64,000 nucleotides of DNA from positions 5,430,501-5,494,500 of the forward strand of contig NZ_JAUSZA010000001.1 of the NCBI RefSeq assembly GCF_030817215.1. The letters are read 5' to 3'. Origin of the DNA: Paenibacillus sp. V4I3 (lineage in GTDB: Bacteria; Bacillota; Bacilli; Paenibacillales; NBRC-103111). A program made the translations under genes and the position numbers. Positions 17,608 to 26,501 of the stretch are shown here, one piece after another. The number at the start of each line of letters is the position of its first letter. The stretch's first letter is position 1. The notes beneath the pieces are model-generated. The model was not told the origin of the DNA and searched no databases. It worked only from the letters and a program-made list of their open reading frames with translations.

Positions 17608-18768
17608 TCATTTAACTAATGCAACGATTTTTTGTGCGCCATCTGCCATGGAGTCAGCAGCGACAATGTTCAAGCCGGATTCGTTAAGAATCTTTTTACC
17701 AAGTTCAACGTTTGTTCCTTCAAGACGAACAACAAGCGGACGGGAAAGTCCAAGCTCTCTGGCAGCAGCTACAACACCATCAGCAATTACATCACAACGC
17801 ATGATGCCACCGAAGATGTTAACGAAGATCCCTTTAACTTGCTCATCGGACAAGATGATTTTGAAAGCTTCTGTTACTTTCTCTTTCGTAGCACCGCCCC
17901 CTACGTCTAGGAAGTTGGCCGGGTCTCCGCCATAGTGCTTGATAATGTCCATAGTGGCCATAGCAAGTCCTGCGCCGTTGACCATACAACCGATGTTACC
18001 ATCAAGAGAAATGTAGCTCAGGTCAAATTTAGAAGCTTGAATTTCTTTCGCATCTTCTTCTTCAAGGTCACGAAGCTCAACAATATCCTTGTGACGGAAA
18101 AGAGCGTTTGAATCAAAGTTCAATTTGGCATCAAGAGCCATAACGTCGCCAGAACCAGTAACAACCAAAGGGTTGATTTCGGCAATGGATGCGTCTTTCT
18201 CTACGAATGCTTTATAAAGAGCTAGCATGAATTTAACCGCTTTGTTAACAAGCTCGTTAGGAATGTTGATGGAGTAAGCAAGTCTGCGTGCTTGGAAAGC
18301 TTGAAGACCGATCGCAGGATCCACAACTTCTTTGAAGATTTTCTCAGGAGAATGCTCAGCAACCTCTTCAATCTCCGTACCGCCTTCTTCAGATGCCATC
18401 AAAACGACGCTACCTGTTGCACGGTCAACAACAACACCAACATAATATTCTTTCTTAATGTCACAGCCTTCTTCGATCAATAGGCGTTTAACTTCTTTGC
18501 CTTCAGGACCTGTTTGGTGAGTAACAAGAACTTTACCAAGAATTTCGCTAGCATATGTACGAACTTCATCGAGGCTTTTGGCTACCTTAACGCCGCCTGC
18601 TTTCCCGCGACCTCCGGCATGAATTTGCGCCTTTACAACAACGACGGATGTTCCGAGTTCTTTTGCTGCTTCAACAGCTTCGTCAACGGTAAAAGCAACT
18701 TTTCCGTTAGGAACGTTGACTCCGTACTGTCTCAGGACTTCTTTGCCTTGATACTCATGGATATTCAT
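17608..18768 (-). CDS. sucC: Succinyl-CoA ligase, beta subunit
   Basis: 386 residues. Nucleotide-binding subunit with an N-terminal ATP-grasp fold (MNIHEYQGKEVLRQYGV; KAQIHAGGRGKAGGVKVAK) and a C-terminal CoA-ligase domain (GCMVNGAGLAMATMDIIKHYGG; NIFGGIMRCDVIADGV). The start ATG is supported by an AGGAGG-type site. Upstream, an extended -10 element (TGATACAAT, minus strand, near 18904-18911) is a possible promoter without a clear -35. The sucCD pair belongs to the TCA cycle. Confidence 0.97.
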   Translation of the reverse strand: MNIHEYQGKEVLRQYGVNVPNGKVAFTVDEAVEAAKELGTSVVVVKAQIHAGGRGKAGGVKVAKSLDEVRTYASEILGKVLVTHQTGPEGKEVKRLLIEEGCDIKKEYYVGVVVDRATGSVVLMASEEGGTEIEEVAEHSPEKIFKEVVDPAIGLQAFQARRLAYSINIPNELVNKAVKFMLALYKAFVEKDASIAEINPLVVTGSGDVMALDAKLNFDSNALFRHKDIVELRDLEEEDAKEIQASKFDLSYISLDGNIGCMVNGAGLAMATMDIIKHYGGDPANFLDVGGGATKEKVTEAFKIILSDEQVKGIFVNIFGGIMRCDVIADGVVAAARELGLSRPLVVRLEGTNVELGKKILNESGLNIVAADSMADGAQKIVALVK

Positions 18769-19000
18769 TTCCTAAAATCCTCCTATCAGTATGGAATTTC
18801 TAAACGTGCTATACAGGGAAAAAGTGTAATTTCCTATTTGTGTAGTGCACGAAATAAATCTTGCTGCCGGAATTAGTATCACACTTCTTCACAAGCCCTA
18901 ACCATTGTATCACTAATTTTCGACAGTTTCCTTATTTTTTTCGTTAATGCGTTCGAAGTTTCCTTTCACGCTGAAAAACTTTAGCTATCACTTTCAACAT

Positions 19001-19038
19001 AAAAAAAGACGCATTTTCAATTGCTGAAAAATACGTCT
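19001..19038 (-). terminator. Rho-independent terminator of the small zinc-ribbon gene
   Basis: Stem AGACG.ATTTTTCA / TTGAAAAT.CGTCT followed by seven U on the minus strand, 14 bp beyond the gene's stop codon. The rest of the 18769-19000 gap shows only the possible sucC promoter. Confidence 0.85.
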
Positions 19039-19051
19039 AGCTTCGGCTTTT

Positions 19052-19309
19052 TTAATAGAGCGGCGTTGTTGGTGTGTTCATCCGTGGTTCACGCTCCGCT
19101 TGTTTAATGAAGCGAAGCTCATTACCCGTGAAACTGCACACCAAGCATTGAATTGTAGGTTCTGGTTCTGGTATTGCGTCAGGATCCTTGAATTCTGTAA
19201 TATTTCCTGATAGAGCGTCCTTCAAAAACGACTGAGAATAGCTAGTAATTACACTGAACTTGATACGATTGGAACGACAATTGGGACAAAAATATGGTTT
19301 CTCCTGCAT
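19052..19309 (-). CDS. Small zinc-ribbon protein, unknown function
   Basis: About 85 residues from the ATG at 19309 (MQEKPYFCPN), which has AGAGGTGATG just upstream. The frame is open for another 20 codons but has no ribosome-binding site there. Two CxxC knuckles (FCPNCRSN near residues 7-14 and QCLVCSFT near 54-61) form a probable zinc ribbon. The acidic/proline stretch PDAIPEPEPT lies between them. It has its own terminator and is divergent from comM. I do not recognise a characterised family. Confidence 0.7.
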   Translation of the reverse strand: MQEKPYFCPNCRSNRIKFSVITSYSQSFLKDALSGNITEFKDPDAIPEPEPTIQCLVCSFTGNELRFIKQAEREPRMNTPTTPLY

Positions 19310-19376
19310 ATCATCACCTCTAGTTCCAGTATGTGCAAGCCGTACATTTTTAAAACGTACTGTGATCATTTACGGA

Positions 19377-19406
19377 TTGCGTAATTTTACCATTATCGTA
19401 TACAAT
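19377..19406 (+). promoter_or_regulatory. Possible promoter of comM
   Basis: TTGCGT and TACAAT separated by 18 bp, about 100 bp before the comM ATG. The -35 element is weak. Confidence 0.35.
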
Positions 19407-19506
19407 TAGGACAAAGTATAAATCGGATCAATAAGGAAGCACCTTTTATCCCACTTTATGACAGCTCGAAACAGCTGCATAACTATGGAGAGGAAGGTGT
19501 TTTTTC

Positions 19507-21078
19507 ATGTATGGCAAAGTCATGAGCGCTTGCTTGCAGGGAATAGAAGGTCAAACAATCGAAGTAGAAGTTGATATCTCAAGTGGCTTACCCCAAATTA
19601 ACTTGGTTGGTCTCCCCGACTCGGCCATTCGGGAATCTGTCGAAAGAGTGCGCTCCTCCATTAAAAACTGCGGATACACATTCCCCATGGATCGGATTAC
19701 GGTCAATCTCGCGCCAGCAGATTTACGCAAAGAAGGCTCATCTTTTGATTTAGCCATTGCGGTAGGAATTCTGATTACAACCGGTCAAGTGCCAATGGAC
19801 AGCTTTCTGCACACTTTGTTTCTAGGTGAACTTGCATTGGATGGTACTCTTCGCCCTGTACCTGGCGTTCTTTCTATGGCGCATGCCGCTAAAAAGCTAG
19901 GGATTAAACGCGTCTGCCTTCCCTTTGCGAATGCTCCTGAAGCTGCTTTAATAGAAGGTATTGAGGTGTGCGCGATAACTAACCTTTCTGATTTTAAGTC
20001 CTGGAACAAGCAATCCCATCACGATTTTATATTTAATGGCACTAAATATAAAGATAGTGAAATTCCGACAATTTCTGCCGAAGAACGCAACTTTATCGAA
20101 GATTATGCCGATGTCAACGGACAGCATCAAGTGAAGCGTGCCATGATGATCGCCGCGGCCGGGATGCATAATATTCTATTAATCGGTCCTCCCGGAACGG
20201 GGAAAACGATGCTAGTTAAGCGCATGCCATCTATTCTGCCACCTATGTCTGACAAAGAAGCATTAGAAGTCACGAAAATATACAGTGCCTCAGGAAAGCT
20301 TATTGATCGCTCATCTCTCATGCGTACAAGATCTTTTAGAGCCCCTCATCATACGATTTCACCCGCCGGACTTGTCGGAGGAGGAACAATACCCAAACCG
20401 GGAGAAGTTAGCTTATCTCATCGCGGCATTCTTTTTCTAGATGAACTGCCGGAATTCACGAGAACTGCCCTCGAAGTACTTAGACAGCCACTTGAGGATC
20501 GTCATGTTACAATTGCAAGAGCAAGAGCGGTTTACACATTCCCCTCACACTTTATATTGGCCGCAGCCATGAATCCATGTCCGTGCGGGTATTATGGAGC
20601 CGAAACAGAAGCTAACGCTTGCATCTGCAGCCCTGCTAAAATTGTTCATTATCGTTCTAAGATATCAGGTCCCCTGCTTGATCGCATCGATCTACATGTG
20701 GAAGTACCCAAACCAAGTTACACCCAACTCAAGGAACGAAACAATCACTTGTCCTCAAAAGAAATGTTAATGCAAGTTATGCGCGCACATCAAAGACAAC
20801 AACAACGTTATGCAGGATCTGGCATTCAATATAATAATGAATTAAGCGGTAAGCGGATGAGACAAATTTGTCATCTAACCGTAGAAGGTGATCAACTGCT
20901 CAGTGCCTCTTTTGAAGCTTTGGGACTTAGTGCAAGAGCCCATGATCGCATTCTAAGGCTAGCCTTAACCATCGCCGATCTTGAGGAATGTGACAATATC
21001 CAGCCGCAGCATCTGGCAGAGGCGATTCAATATCGTAATTTGGATAAAAAGCAACAAATTGAAGAGATTGAAATCTGA
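19507..21078 (+). CDS. comM: YifB/ComM-family Mg-chelatase-like AAA+ ATPase
   Basis: 523 residues, full length for the family. ComM is a hexameric helicase that promotes branch migration during natural transformation. The N-terminal domain (GLPQINLVGLPDSAIRESVERVR; NLAPADLRKEGSSFDLAIA) is followed by the AAA+ core (Walker A GPPGTGKT, FRAPHHTISPAGLVGGG, ILFLDELPEF) and the C-terminal FILAAAMNPCPCGYYG and RISGPLLDRID-type motifs. It is the only plus-strand gene in the first 44 kb. The start has GAGAGGAAGG upstream. Together with dprA it gives this region two transformation genes. Confidence 0.95.
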   Translation: MYGKVMSACLQGIEGQTIEVEVDISSGLPQINLVGLPDSAIRESVERVRSSIKNCGYTFPMDRITVNLAPADLRKEGSSFDLAIAVGILITTGQVPMDSFLHTLFLGELALDGTLRPVPGVLSMAHAAKKLGIKRVCLPFANAPEAALIEGIEVCAITNLSDFKSWNKQSHHDFIFNGTKYKDSEIPTISAEERNFIEDYADVNGQHQVKRAMMIAAAGMHNILLIGPPGTGKTMLVKRMPSILPPMSDKEALEVTKIYSASGKLIDRSSLMRTRSFRAPHHTISPAGLVGGGTIPKPGEVSLSHRGILFLDELPEFTRTALEVLRQPLEDRHVTIARARAVYTFPSHFILAAAMNPCPCGYYGAETEANACICSPAKIVHYRSKISGPLLDRIDLHVEVPKPSYTQLKERNNHLSSKEMLMQVMRAHQRQQQRYAGSGIQYNNELSGKRMRQICHLTVEGDQLLSASFEALGLSARAHDRILRLALTIADLEECDNIQPQHLAEAIQYRNLDKKQQIEEIEI

Positions 21079-21103
21079 TGTTATGTTAACTCCTCAATTT
21101 CCT

Positions 21104-21158
21104 AAAAAAAGAGCCCTTTGACGCGTTGTCTTATCGACAGACGACTCTCAAAAGGCTC
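21104..21158 (-). terminator. Terminator between comM and yraN, overlapping the yraN stop codon
   Basis: GAGCCCTTTGA (21111-21121) pairs with TCAAAAGGCTC (21148-21158) and a run of seven U follows on the minus strand. The yraN stop codon (21148-21150) lies inside the stem. The structure can also slow comM transcription from the other side. Confidence 0.8.
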
Positions 21159-21525
21159 CTTGTATGTGTTCAATATGAGGCGCTGCTCCATCCACGGATA
21201 GTTCTACAGTGATCACATCAAATTGAATGGACTGCTCGTATTTTTGAAATCGATGTAAGTAAAATTGTGCTGTCTCTTTGACTTTCAACTGCTTACGATA
21301 GTCGACGGATTCTTTGGCTGAACCAAAACGACCTGAAGGGCGTCTTGTTCTGACCTCAACAAAAATTAACTTGTTGGCTTTCTCTGCAATAATATCAAGC
21401 TCGCCAGTACGGCAGCGCCAATTACGTGCCACAATTCGGTATTCACGCTCACTAAGAAATGCTTCAGCCAACTCTTCGCCAAGCTTCCCCAACTGCTTCC
21501 GGTCATCTTTACGAAGTTCCGTCAT
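21148..21525 (-). CDS. yraN: YraN-family (UPF0102) endonuclease-like protein
   Basis: 125 residues. Restriction-endonuclease-like fold of unknown physiological role. The core motif GELDIIAEKANKLIFVEVRTR provides the E-D...E-V-R(K) metal-binding signature of PD-(D/E)xK enzymes. The ATG overlaps the ylqH stop by four bases, so the three genes ylqG-ylqH-yraN are translationally coupled. The gene is often found near rnhB and sucCD in Firmicutes. Confidence 0.9.
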   Translation of the reverse strand: MTELRKDDRKQLGKLGEELAEAFLSEREYRIVARNWRCRTGELDIIAEKANKLIFVEVRTRRPSGRFGSAKESVDYRKQLKVKETAQFYLHRFQKYEQSIQFDVITVELSVDGAAPHIEHIQGAF

Positions 21526-21839
21526 CCATTATTCCTCGACGATCTCATTCGGTTATCTGAACGATAGATAAAACTTAATACCTCAGCGACCAATTGATAC
21601 AGTTCCGGGGGGATTTCTTGATCCAAATCCAGCTTAGACAACACTTCAACCAAAGAAGAATCCTCTTGAATGGGGATCCCATTCTCCTTGGCTTTCTGAA
21701 GAATGGCTTCTGCCATGTACCCTTTCCCTTTAGCAATAAGGGTTGGGGCTTTTTGCGCTTCAGGTGAGTAGCGAAGCGCTACAGCCTTCTTAAGAGGGGT
21801 CGGTTGCGACTCCTCGTGTGCATTCCTTTGCTTAGTCAT
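21522..21839 (-). CDS. ylqH: FlhB cytoplasmic-domain-like protein YlqH
   Basis: 105 residues, corresponding only to the C-terminal half of the FlhB cytoplasmic domain. It has ALRYSPEAQKAPTLIAKGKG and IPIQEDSSLVEVLSKLDLDQEIPPELYQLVAEVLSFIY. The autocleavage motif NPTH and the membrane domain of true FlhB are missing. It overlaps its FliK-like upstream neighbour by four bases, suggesting a hook-length/secretion-switch pair outside the main flagellar operon. Its function is uncertain. Confidence 0.88.
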   Translation of the reverse strand: MTKQRNAHEESQPTPLKKAVALRYSPEAQKAPTLIAKGKGYMAEAILQKAKENGIPIQEDSSLVEVLSKLDLDQEIPPELYQLVAEVLSFIYRSDNRMRSSRNNG

Positions 21840-23683
21840 GCTCGGAAATCCACCCCTTTGTAGGCTTTTGGCTGATAGAGCGCTCGAAGATCTACTCTAC
21901 CATCCGATGGCCCTTGCTTGGAAGCTTCATTCTCCGCAGCAGGCGGCAGCGGATATGGCGAGCATTTTAATGAGATAAACTGATACCCCGCTTTATTCAT
22001 GGCAGCTGTTATTTCTTCTTTGGACTCCTCCATTAGAGGAGCTAACGCAGGATGATCATTATGGATGTTTAAAGATACGATTTTATTGACTACATGCACA
22101 TCGAGCAAAGTATTGCCCATCACTTTCATTTGCAGGTCGAACAGTAAACGACAATTGCTCGCGTCAACTTCCCCGCGCTTTCCTTTGCGGGATTGGATGT
22201 GAATGGCGGCAGATTGCTGGCCAGTACCATCCATGAAGGGGACAAACAATGTCATATGTGCAAACATAGAGCTCTTGTCACCTGTCAACATGAGTTGTTG
22301 CCCTGTAATTTGCCCAAGGGCTTGCTGCGCCGCCTCTTTGAGCGGCGCTGGCGTGTCATCAGAGGCTGTAAGCTGCAGCAGCAGACTCTTCAGTGTGTCA
22401 GCAGCAGGTTTGACGGGGTCATCCTGCTGGGATGCTGTGGCGATCAGATTAGGCAGCTGATCGTCAGTGTTGTTGCGCCCACGTTGGATAGCGTCTGCTC
22501 GCTCATCTAGCTTCACCGCTAGATTAGACTCGTGCTCCACGCCTACGGCTTTGAGCATGCGGCTGATCCAGTTTGTCTCTGGAGCAGCCTCGACCTCTTG
22601 AGGCGCGCTATTATGCGCCTCTGGCGGAGCCGCCTTCTGCTTCGCAGGCGGCTCTTGGTTCACAGGCGAACCCGCCACGGGCGGTTCGCCTTCACCTGCA
22701 GGCTCAGCGCTGCGCGCCTGAGCCTCTGGCTGGGCCGCCCCCGCTGCGCGGGCGGCCTGCAACCCCGCCGCCGGCAGCGCCGAGGCGGCGGTAACGGTCT
22801 CCGCGCGTGGCGCAGCCGCCGCGGGAAGCTCCGCGCCCGCAGCTGCTGCTGCAGCGGGCGGAGCCGTAACGGCAGCGGTCGCAGGCGCGCTGCCGGGCAC
22901 TATTGCAGGCGGCGACCCTGCGGGAGCCGCCTTAGCCCCACCGCCAGCCTGCGGAGCAGCTGGCGTAACGGCAACGTCCGCGGCCGGCGCCTCCGGCGGC
23001 CGCGCAGGCCACGTTGCTGCGGCGGAAGCGCGCAGCTCCTTGAGCAGCGATACCACCTGCTTCGCTGTATCAGCCGCCGGATGTGCCGGATCTTGCTCAA
23101 GCATGGCTATCGCCTGCTGCTCTAGCTGCTCCAGCACCTTACCCACAGGTGGCCCCGTGGTAACCTGTCTCAAAGCCCCCACAGTCGTCTCTGTAAGCGG
23201 AAATCCCTTTTTATAGGCAAGTACAGCCGCTTGTGTCCATTCTTCCTTATTGACATCCTCAGGCATGCTGCGCATCACAGCCTCAAAATCCTTCACATTC
23301 TCCTTAGATACCGGAACGCCTTCTTGCTGCATCTGCTGAACCATTTGACGATTCCCAGCTGTATCTTTAAGCGTGAAAGCCTTTAACAGCTCACTAAGCG
23401 AATCATCCGCAATTTGTACATCTGACGCCGTTAGTGGCTTGAGCAGGATTTGACCGCCACTAGATTCAGGCTGTACTTGCAGCATCGTAACATCCCCTTG
23501 CTTAAGGGGAGTTTCCAACTTAGCCCGCACCTGCACGCCGCCAATATTAATCAACGCTTCTTGGTCACTGAGCAACTGAAGCACAACACCTTTTACAATT
23601 TGTCCTACTTTTAATTCAAGCACCTTACTTTCAGATGCTGTTAAATCGCCAACTAAACTGCGAATTAAACCACTAATATTCAT
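21836..23683 (-). CDS. ylqG: FliK-like/YlqG hook-length-control-type protein with Ala/Pro-rich linker
   Basis: About 615 residues from the ATG at 23683 (MNISGLIRSL; site GAGGTGAGC upstream). The N-terminal part contains an OB-like stretch (VGQIVKGVVLQLLSDQEALINIGGVQVRAKLE). The middle, about residues 205-375, is an Ala/Pro/Gly-rich linker encoded by very GC-rich DNA (22560-23060). The C-terminal 200 residues resemble the FliK C-terminal fold (HIQSRKGKRGEVDASNCRLLFDLQMKVMGN). It occupies the position of ylqG between rnhB and ylqH. It is probably a second FliK-like protein, and its role is not established. Confidence 0.78.
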   Translation of the reverse strand: MNISGLIRSLVGDLTASESKVLELKVGQIVKGVVLQLLSDQEALINIGGVQVRAKLETPLKQGDVTMLQVQPESSGGQILLKPLTASDVQIADDSLSELLKAFTLKDTAGNRQMVQQMQQEGVPVSKENVKDFEAVMRSMPEDVNKEEWTQAAVLAYKKGFPLTETTVGALRQVTTGPPVGKVLEQLEQQAIAMLEQDPAHPAADTAKQVVSLLKELRASAAATWPARPPEAPAADVAVTPAAPQAGGGAKAAPAGSPPAIVPGSAPATAAVTAPPAAAAAAGAELPAAAAPRAETVTAASALPAAGLQAARAAGAAQPEAQARSAEPAGEGEPPVAGSPVNQEPPAKQKAAPPEAHNSAPQEVEAAPETNWISRMLKAVGVEHESNLAVKLDERADAIQRGRNNTDDQLPNLIATASQQDDPVKPAADTLKSLLLQLTASDDTPAPLKEAAQQALGQITGQQLMLTGDKSSMFAHMTLFVPFMDGTGQQSAAIHIQSRKGKRGEVDASNCRLLFDLQMKVMGNTLLDVHVVNKIVSLNIHNDHPALAPLMEESKEEITAAMNKAGYQFISLKCSPYPLPPAAENEASKQGPSDGRVDLRALYQPKAYKGVDFRA

Positions 23684-23759
23684 GGCGCTCACCTCAAATC
23701 TTCCTAAAACACTTATGTATATTATCGGCGGCTTCGTGCCTTTTCGTTACAATAATAAG

Positions 23760-24467
23760 TTAAATGAGATCCAATTCCAGCTGTTCAGACTCGAGCACTA
23801 TCTCTTTCTCATCCAACTGTGCCATCACTTTACGTATAAATAATTTCCGATGCAGCGGTGTAGGTCCATAGCGCAAGAGCATTTCTCTATGGTGCTTTGT
23901 TGCATATCCTTTATGTATAGCAAGTCCATATTCGGGAAACTGCTCATCCCAATCCACACACATACGATCTCGGGTAACCTTGGCAATAATCGATGCGGCT
24001 GCAATAGATTGACTAAGTGCATCTCCATGAATGATCGCGGATTGTTCTATGTCCACATCAATGTTCTCCGCATCCACAAGAAGAAAATCAGGTGCTATGT
24101 TTAACTGCTCCACTGCCTGCTTCATAGCAAGCCTTGCCGCCTGTTTTATATTGATCGCTTCAATTCTATCTACATCCACAATGCCTACACCTATAGCTAA
24201 AGCCTCAGCCATGATCTGATCATAGAGGATATCTCGCTTCTTTTCAGAAAGCTTCTTGGAGTCGTCCACACCCTCCAGCACATATCCCATCGGAAGTATA
24301 ACAGCAGCTGCGACTACATCCCCAAATAAACAGCCTCTGCCTACCTCATCAATACCCGCTATTAGAGTAAAACCTTGCTCCCACAGTTGTTTTTCATACG
24401 CTAGCAATGGCTTTCCGCCCCTTTCCATCTCCTCATTATAAAGGATTGGCGCTTGGTCAAGCCACAC
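23760..24467 (-). CDS. rnhB: Ribonuclease HII
   Basis: Removes ribonucleotides from DNA. 235 residues from the GTG at 24467. An alternative ATG at 24428 (MERGGKPLLAYEKQ) has GAGGAG directly against it, so the start is uncertain. The catalytic motif GIDEVGRG, the second acidic site (LLVDAENI) and ASIIAKVTRDRMC are intact. The segment after DEVGRG reads CLFGDVVAAAV, whereas PLAGPVVAAAV is usual. A promoter-like TATAAT (minus strand) lies within the extra N-terminal codons, which supports the shorter form. Confidence 0.92.
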   Translation of the reverse strand: MWLDQAPILYNEEMERGGKPLLAYEKQLWEQGFTLIAGIDEVGRGCLFGDVVAAAVILPMGYVLEGVDDSKKLSEKKRDILYDQIMAEALAIGVGIVDVDRIEAINIKQAARLAMKQAVEQLNIAPDFLLVDAENIDVDIEQSAIIHGDALSQSIAAASIIAKVTRDRMCVDWDEQFPEYGLAIHKGYATKHHREMLLRYGPTPLHRKLFIRKVMAQLDEKEIVLESEQLELDLI

Positions 24468-24489
24468 CCATTTTTTTCAATGTTCTTAA

Positions 24490-24559
24490 TTAAAAAAGAA
24501 AAAGCCACCCGAACCCGCTTGATCAGCTGAGTCCAAAAGTGACCGTTACTTTTCTATAA
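24490..24559 (-). terminator. Probable terminator after rbgA
   Basis: GGACTC pairs with GGGTTC (with G-U pairs) around a short loop and is followed on the minus strand by TTTTTCTTTTTT. A second small hairpin, AAAAGT-N7-ACTTTT, lies just before it. It isolates rbgA from rnhB. Confidence 0.6.
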
Positions 24560-24573
24560 TTTTACTGCCCTGA

Positions 24574-25446
24574 CTATCTTTTATCTAAGGGCCTCTCCAA
24601 AGAAATACGCCCCATCTTACCCGCCCTAAGCTCACGAATAATGATTAAAGAGGCTTTGTCCAAATCCACTTTGCCCCCGCTCACAATCGCTCCACGCTTA
24701 CGACCGATAGCTTCCATGACTTTGACCATTTCCTGTATGTCGTCCAAATCCTCAGGAAGGTCTTGTACCCCAAATCGTTCTTGAATACCGGCCCCATAAT
24801 TCTGAACCATGTATTTGACGACAAAGAGTGCAATCTCATCTAAATGAAGCAGCTCTTCTTTAATAGCGCCCGTTGCTGCCAATCTCATTCCAACCATTTG
24901 GTCTTCGAATTTTGGCCACAAAATACCCGGCGTATCGAGCAAGTCCATTTCGGTTCCAACTTTAATCCATTGCTGCCCCTTCGTAACACCAGGCTTATCT
25001 CCGGTTGCCGCAATCTTCTTTCCTGCTAACTGATTAATCAACGTCGATTTCCCAACGTTTGGGATACCCACAATGAGCGCCCTTACGGCACGGGGATTAA
25101 TCCCTTTGCTAAGTTGCCGTTCAATTTTATGTGCCCAAAGCTGTTTAACTCGCGGCAAAATTTCTTTGACGTGCGTTCCGGTTGCTGCATCAATTGGCAA
25201 TGCTGGTAGGCCCTGATCAGCAAAATACTTAACCCAATCTGCCGTCACTTGCGGATCTGCCAAGTCATTCTTATTAAGCAGAACCAAACGAGGTTTACCT
25301 TTTAAAATCTCATCTACCATCGGGTTCCGACTGGAGAGCGGTATGCGGGCATCCAAGAGCTCGATCACAACATCAATCAGCTTTAGCTTTTCTTCAATCT
25401 GTCTTCGGGCCTTGGTCATGTGACCGGGAAACCATTGAATGGTCAT
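24574..25446 (-). CDS. rbgA: Ribosome-biogenesis GTPase RbgA (YlqF)
   Basis: 290 residues. Circularly permuted GTPase needed for late 50S assembly. The motif order is permuted as expected: G4 (LLNKNDLAD, about 56-64) comes before G1 (GIPNVGKSTLIN, about 127-138) and G3 (LLDTPGILWP). The N-terminus IQWFPGHMTKARRQI is the family signature. It lies 11 bp after lepB, so the two are co-transcribed. Confidence 0.97.
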   Translation of the reverse strand: MTIQWFPGHMTKARRQIEEKLKLIDVVIELLDARIPLSSRNPMVDEILKGKPRLVLLNKNDLADPQVTADWVKYFADQGLPALPIDAATGTHVKEILPRVKQLWAHKIERQLSKGINPRAVRALIVGIPNVGKSTLINQLAGKKIAATGDKPGVTKGQQWIKVGTEMDLLDTPGILWPKFEDQMVGMRLAATGAIKEELLHLDEIALFVVKYMVQNYGAGIQERFGVQDLPEDLDDIQEMVKVMEAIGRKRGAIVSGGKVDLDKASLIIIRELRAGKMGRISLERPLDKR

Positions 25447-25457
25447 TCTTCTTCACC

Positions 25458-26069
25458 TCAAAAATGTATGAAACTGATTTTGCTCACTGGCCAAAAAATG
25501 ACTTCCGCACGGCCTACAATTTTGTTGTAAGGTATGAAGCCAATCGCTCGGCTGTCTTTGGAGTTACCACGGTTATCTCCCATTGCGAATATTTCACCAT
25601 CAGGTACTTTTTTCTCTTGAAAATCTGATAACGTATTATAGGCATGTCCTTCTTTTTTCGCCTGCTCAATCGCTTCCTTGATGTAAGGCTGATCAATTTC
25701 TTGACCGTTAATGAAAACTTTGTCACCCGTAACCTTTACGGTCTCACCTGGAAGAGCAATTACGCGTTTAATGTAATCTTTACCTTCCGGTGCATGGAAA
25801 ACGATGACTTCTCCACGTTTGGGTGAGCGAATATCATAAACAATTTTATTGACAATGAGTCGTTCACCTGTGAAAAAGTTCGGACGCATGGAATCTCCAT
25901 CAACAATAAAAGGAGAGAACAGGAACCAACGAATGATAATCACGAGCACTCCCGCAATCACTAATGCTTTGATCCATTCCCATGTTTCGCTTTTCGCTGT
26001 TTTAACGGGAGTCGTTTCCGTTGTTGTATCCGGCTCTATGTAAGGCTTCTCTTGATTATTTTGTTCCAT
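25458..26069 (-). CDS. lepB: Type I signal peptidase
   Basis: About 203 residues from the ATG at 26069 (MEQNNQEKPYIEPD), which has AGAGGC nine bases upstream; the frame is open 16 codons further without a site. One membrane anchor (about 32-52) precedes the Ser-Lys dyad: Ser in VDGDSMRPNF and Lys in DYIKRVIALPGE. The C-terminal box FAMGDNRGNSKDSRAIG is complete. Cleaves signal peptides of exported proteins on the outer face of the membrane. It lies between rplS and rbgA as in Bacillus (sip-type). Confidence 0.96.
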   Translation of the reverse strand: MEQNNQEKPYIEPDTTTETTPVKTAKSETWEWIKALVIAGVLVIIIRWFLFSPFIVDGDSMRPNFFTGERLIVNKIVYDIRSPKRGEVIVFHAPEGKDYIKRVIALPGETVKVTGDKVFINGQEIDQPYIKEAIEQAKKEGHAYNTLSDFQEKKVPDGEIFAMGDNRGNSKDSRAIGFIPYNKIVGRAEVIFWPVSKISFIHF

Positions 26070-26159
26070 CACTGATTGCCTCTTTTCCAGTTTTGGTCTA
26101 TATCTATTATGTACCATGAAAATGAAAAGGAGACTTGCCTGAACAAGCCCCCCGTTTTC

Positions 26160-26501
26160 TTATCGAATTTCTTTAATTCTTGCTGCTTTACCACGAAGAC
26201 CACGCAGATAATAAAGTTTCGCACGACGAACTTTACCACGGCGAGCCACTTCAATCTTGTCAATCTTCGGAGAATGGAATGGGAAAGTTCTTTCCACACC
26301 CACACCGTAAGAAATTTTACGAACTGTAAACGTTTCGCTGATTCCACCGCCATGGCGTTTAATAACAACACCTTCGAACAGCTGAATACGCTCACGTGTA
26401 CCCTCGATAACTTTTACGTGTACTTTAAGTGTGTCTCCTGGACGGAAATTAGGAATATCCGTACGGAGTTGCTCTTTCGTAATCTCTTGAATAAGATTCA
26501 T
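26160..26501 (-). CDS. rplS: 50S ribosomal protein L19
   Basis: 113 residues, family-typical. Binds at the 30S-50S interface. Recognised by FRPGDTLKVHVKV, RIQLFEGVVIKRHGGG and the C-terminal AKLYYLRGLRGKAARIKE. A strong AAGGAGGGAG site precedes the ATG. It has its own promoter in the gap after trmD, and the 164-bp upstream gap contains a CTGTTG-N9-CAACAG hairpin that could belong to an L19 leader RNA (not verifiable by eye). Confidence 0.98.
   Translation of the reverse strand: MNLIQEITKEQLRTDIPNFRPGDTLKVHVKVIEGTRERIQLFEGVVIKRHGGGISETFTVRKISYGVGVERTFPFHSPKIDKIEVARRGKVRRAKLYYLRGLRGKAARIKEIR

Noticed and set aside
22532..23125. 197-codon plus-strand frame opposite the FliK-like gene
   Set aside because: Arg/Ser-rich composition typical of the antisense of a GC-rich Ala/Pro region, with no ribosome-binding site; a shadow of ylqG.
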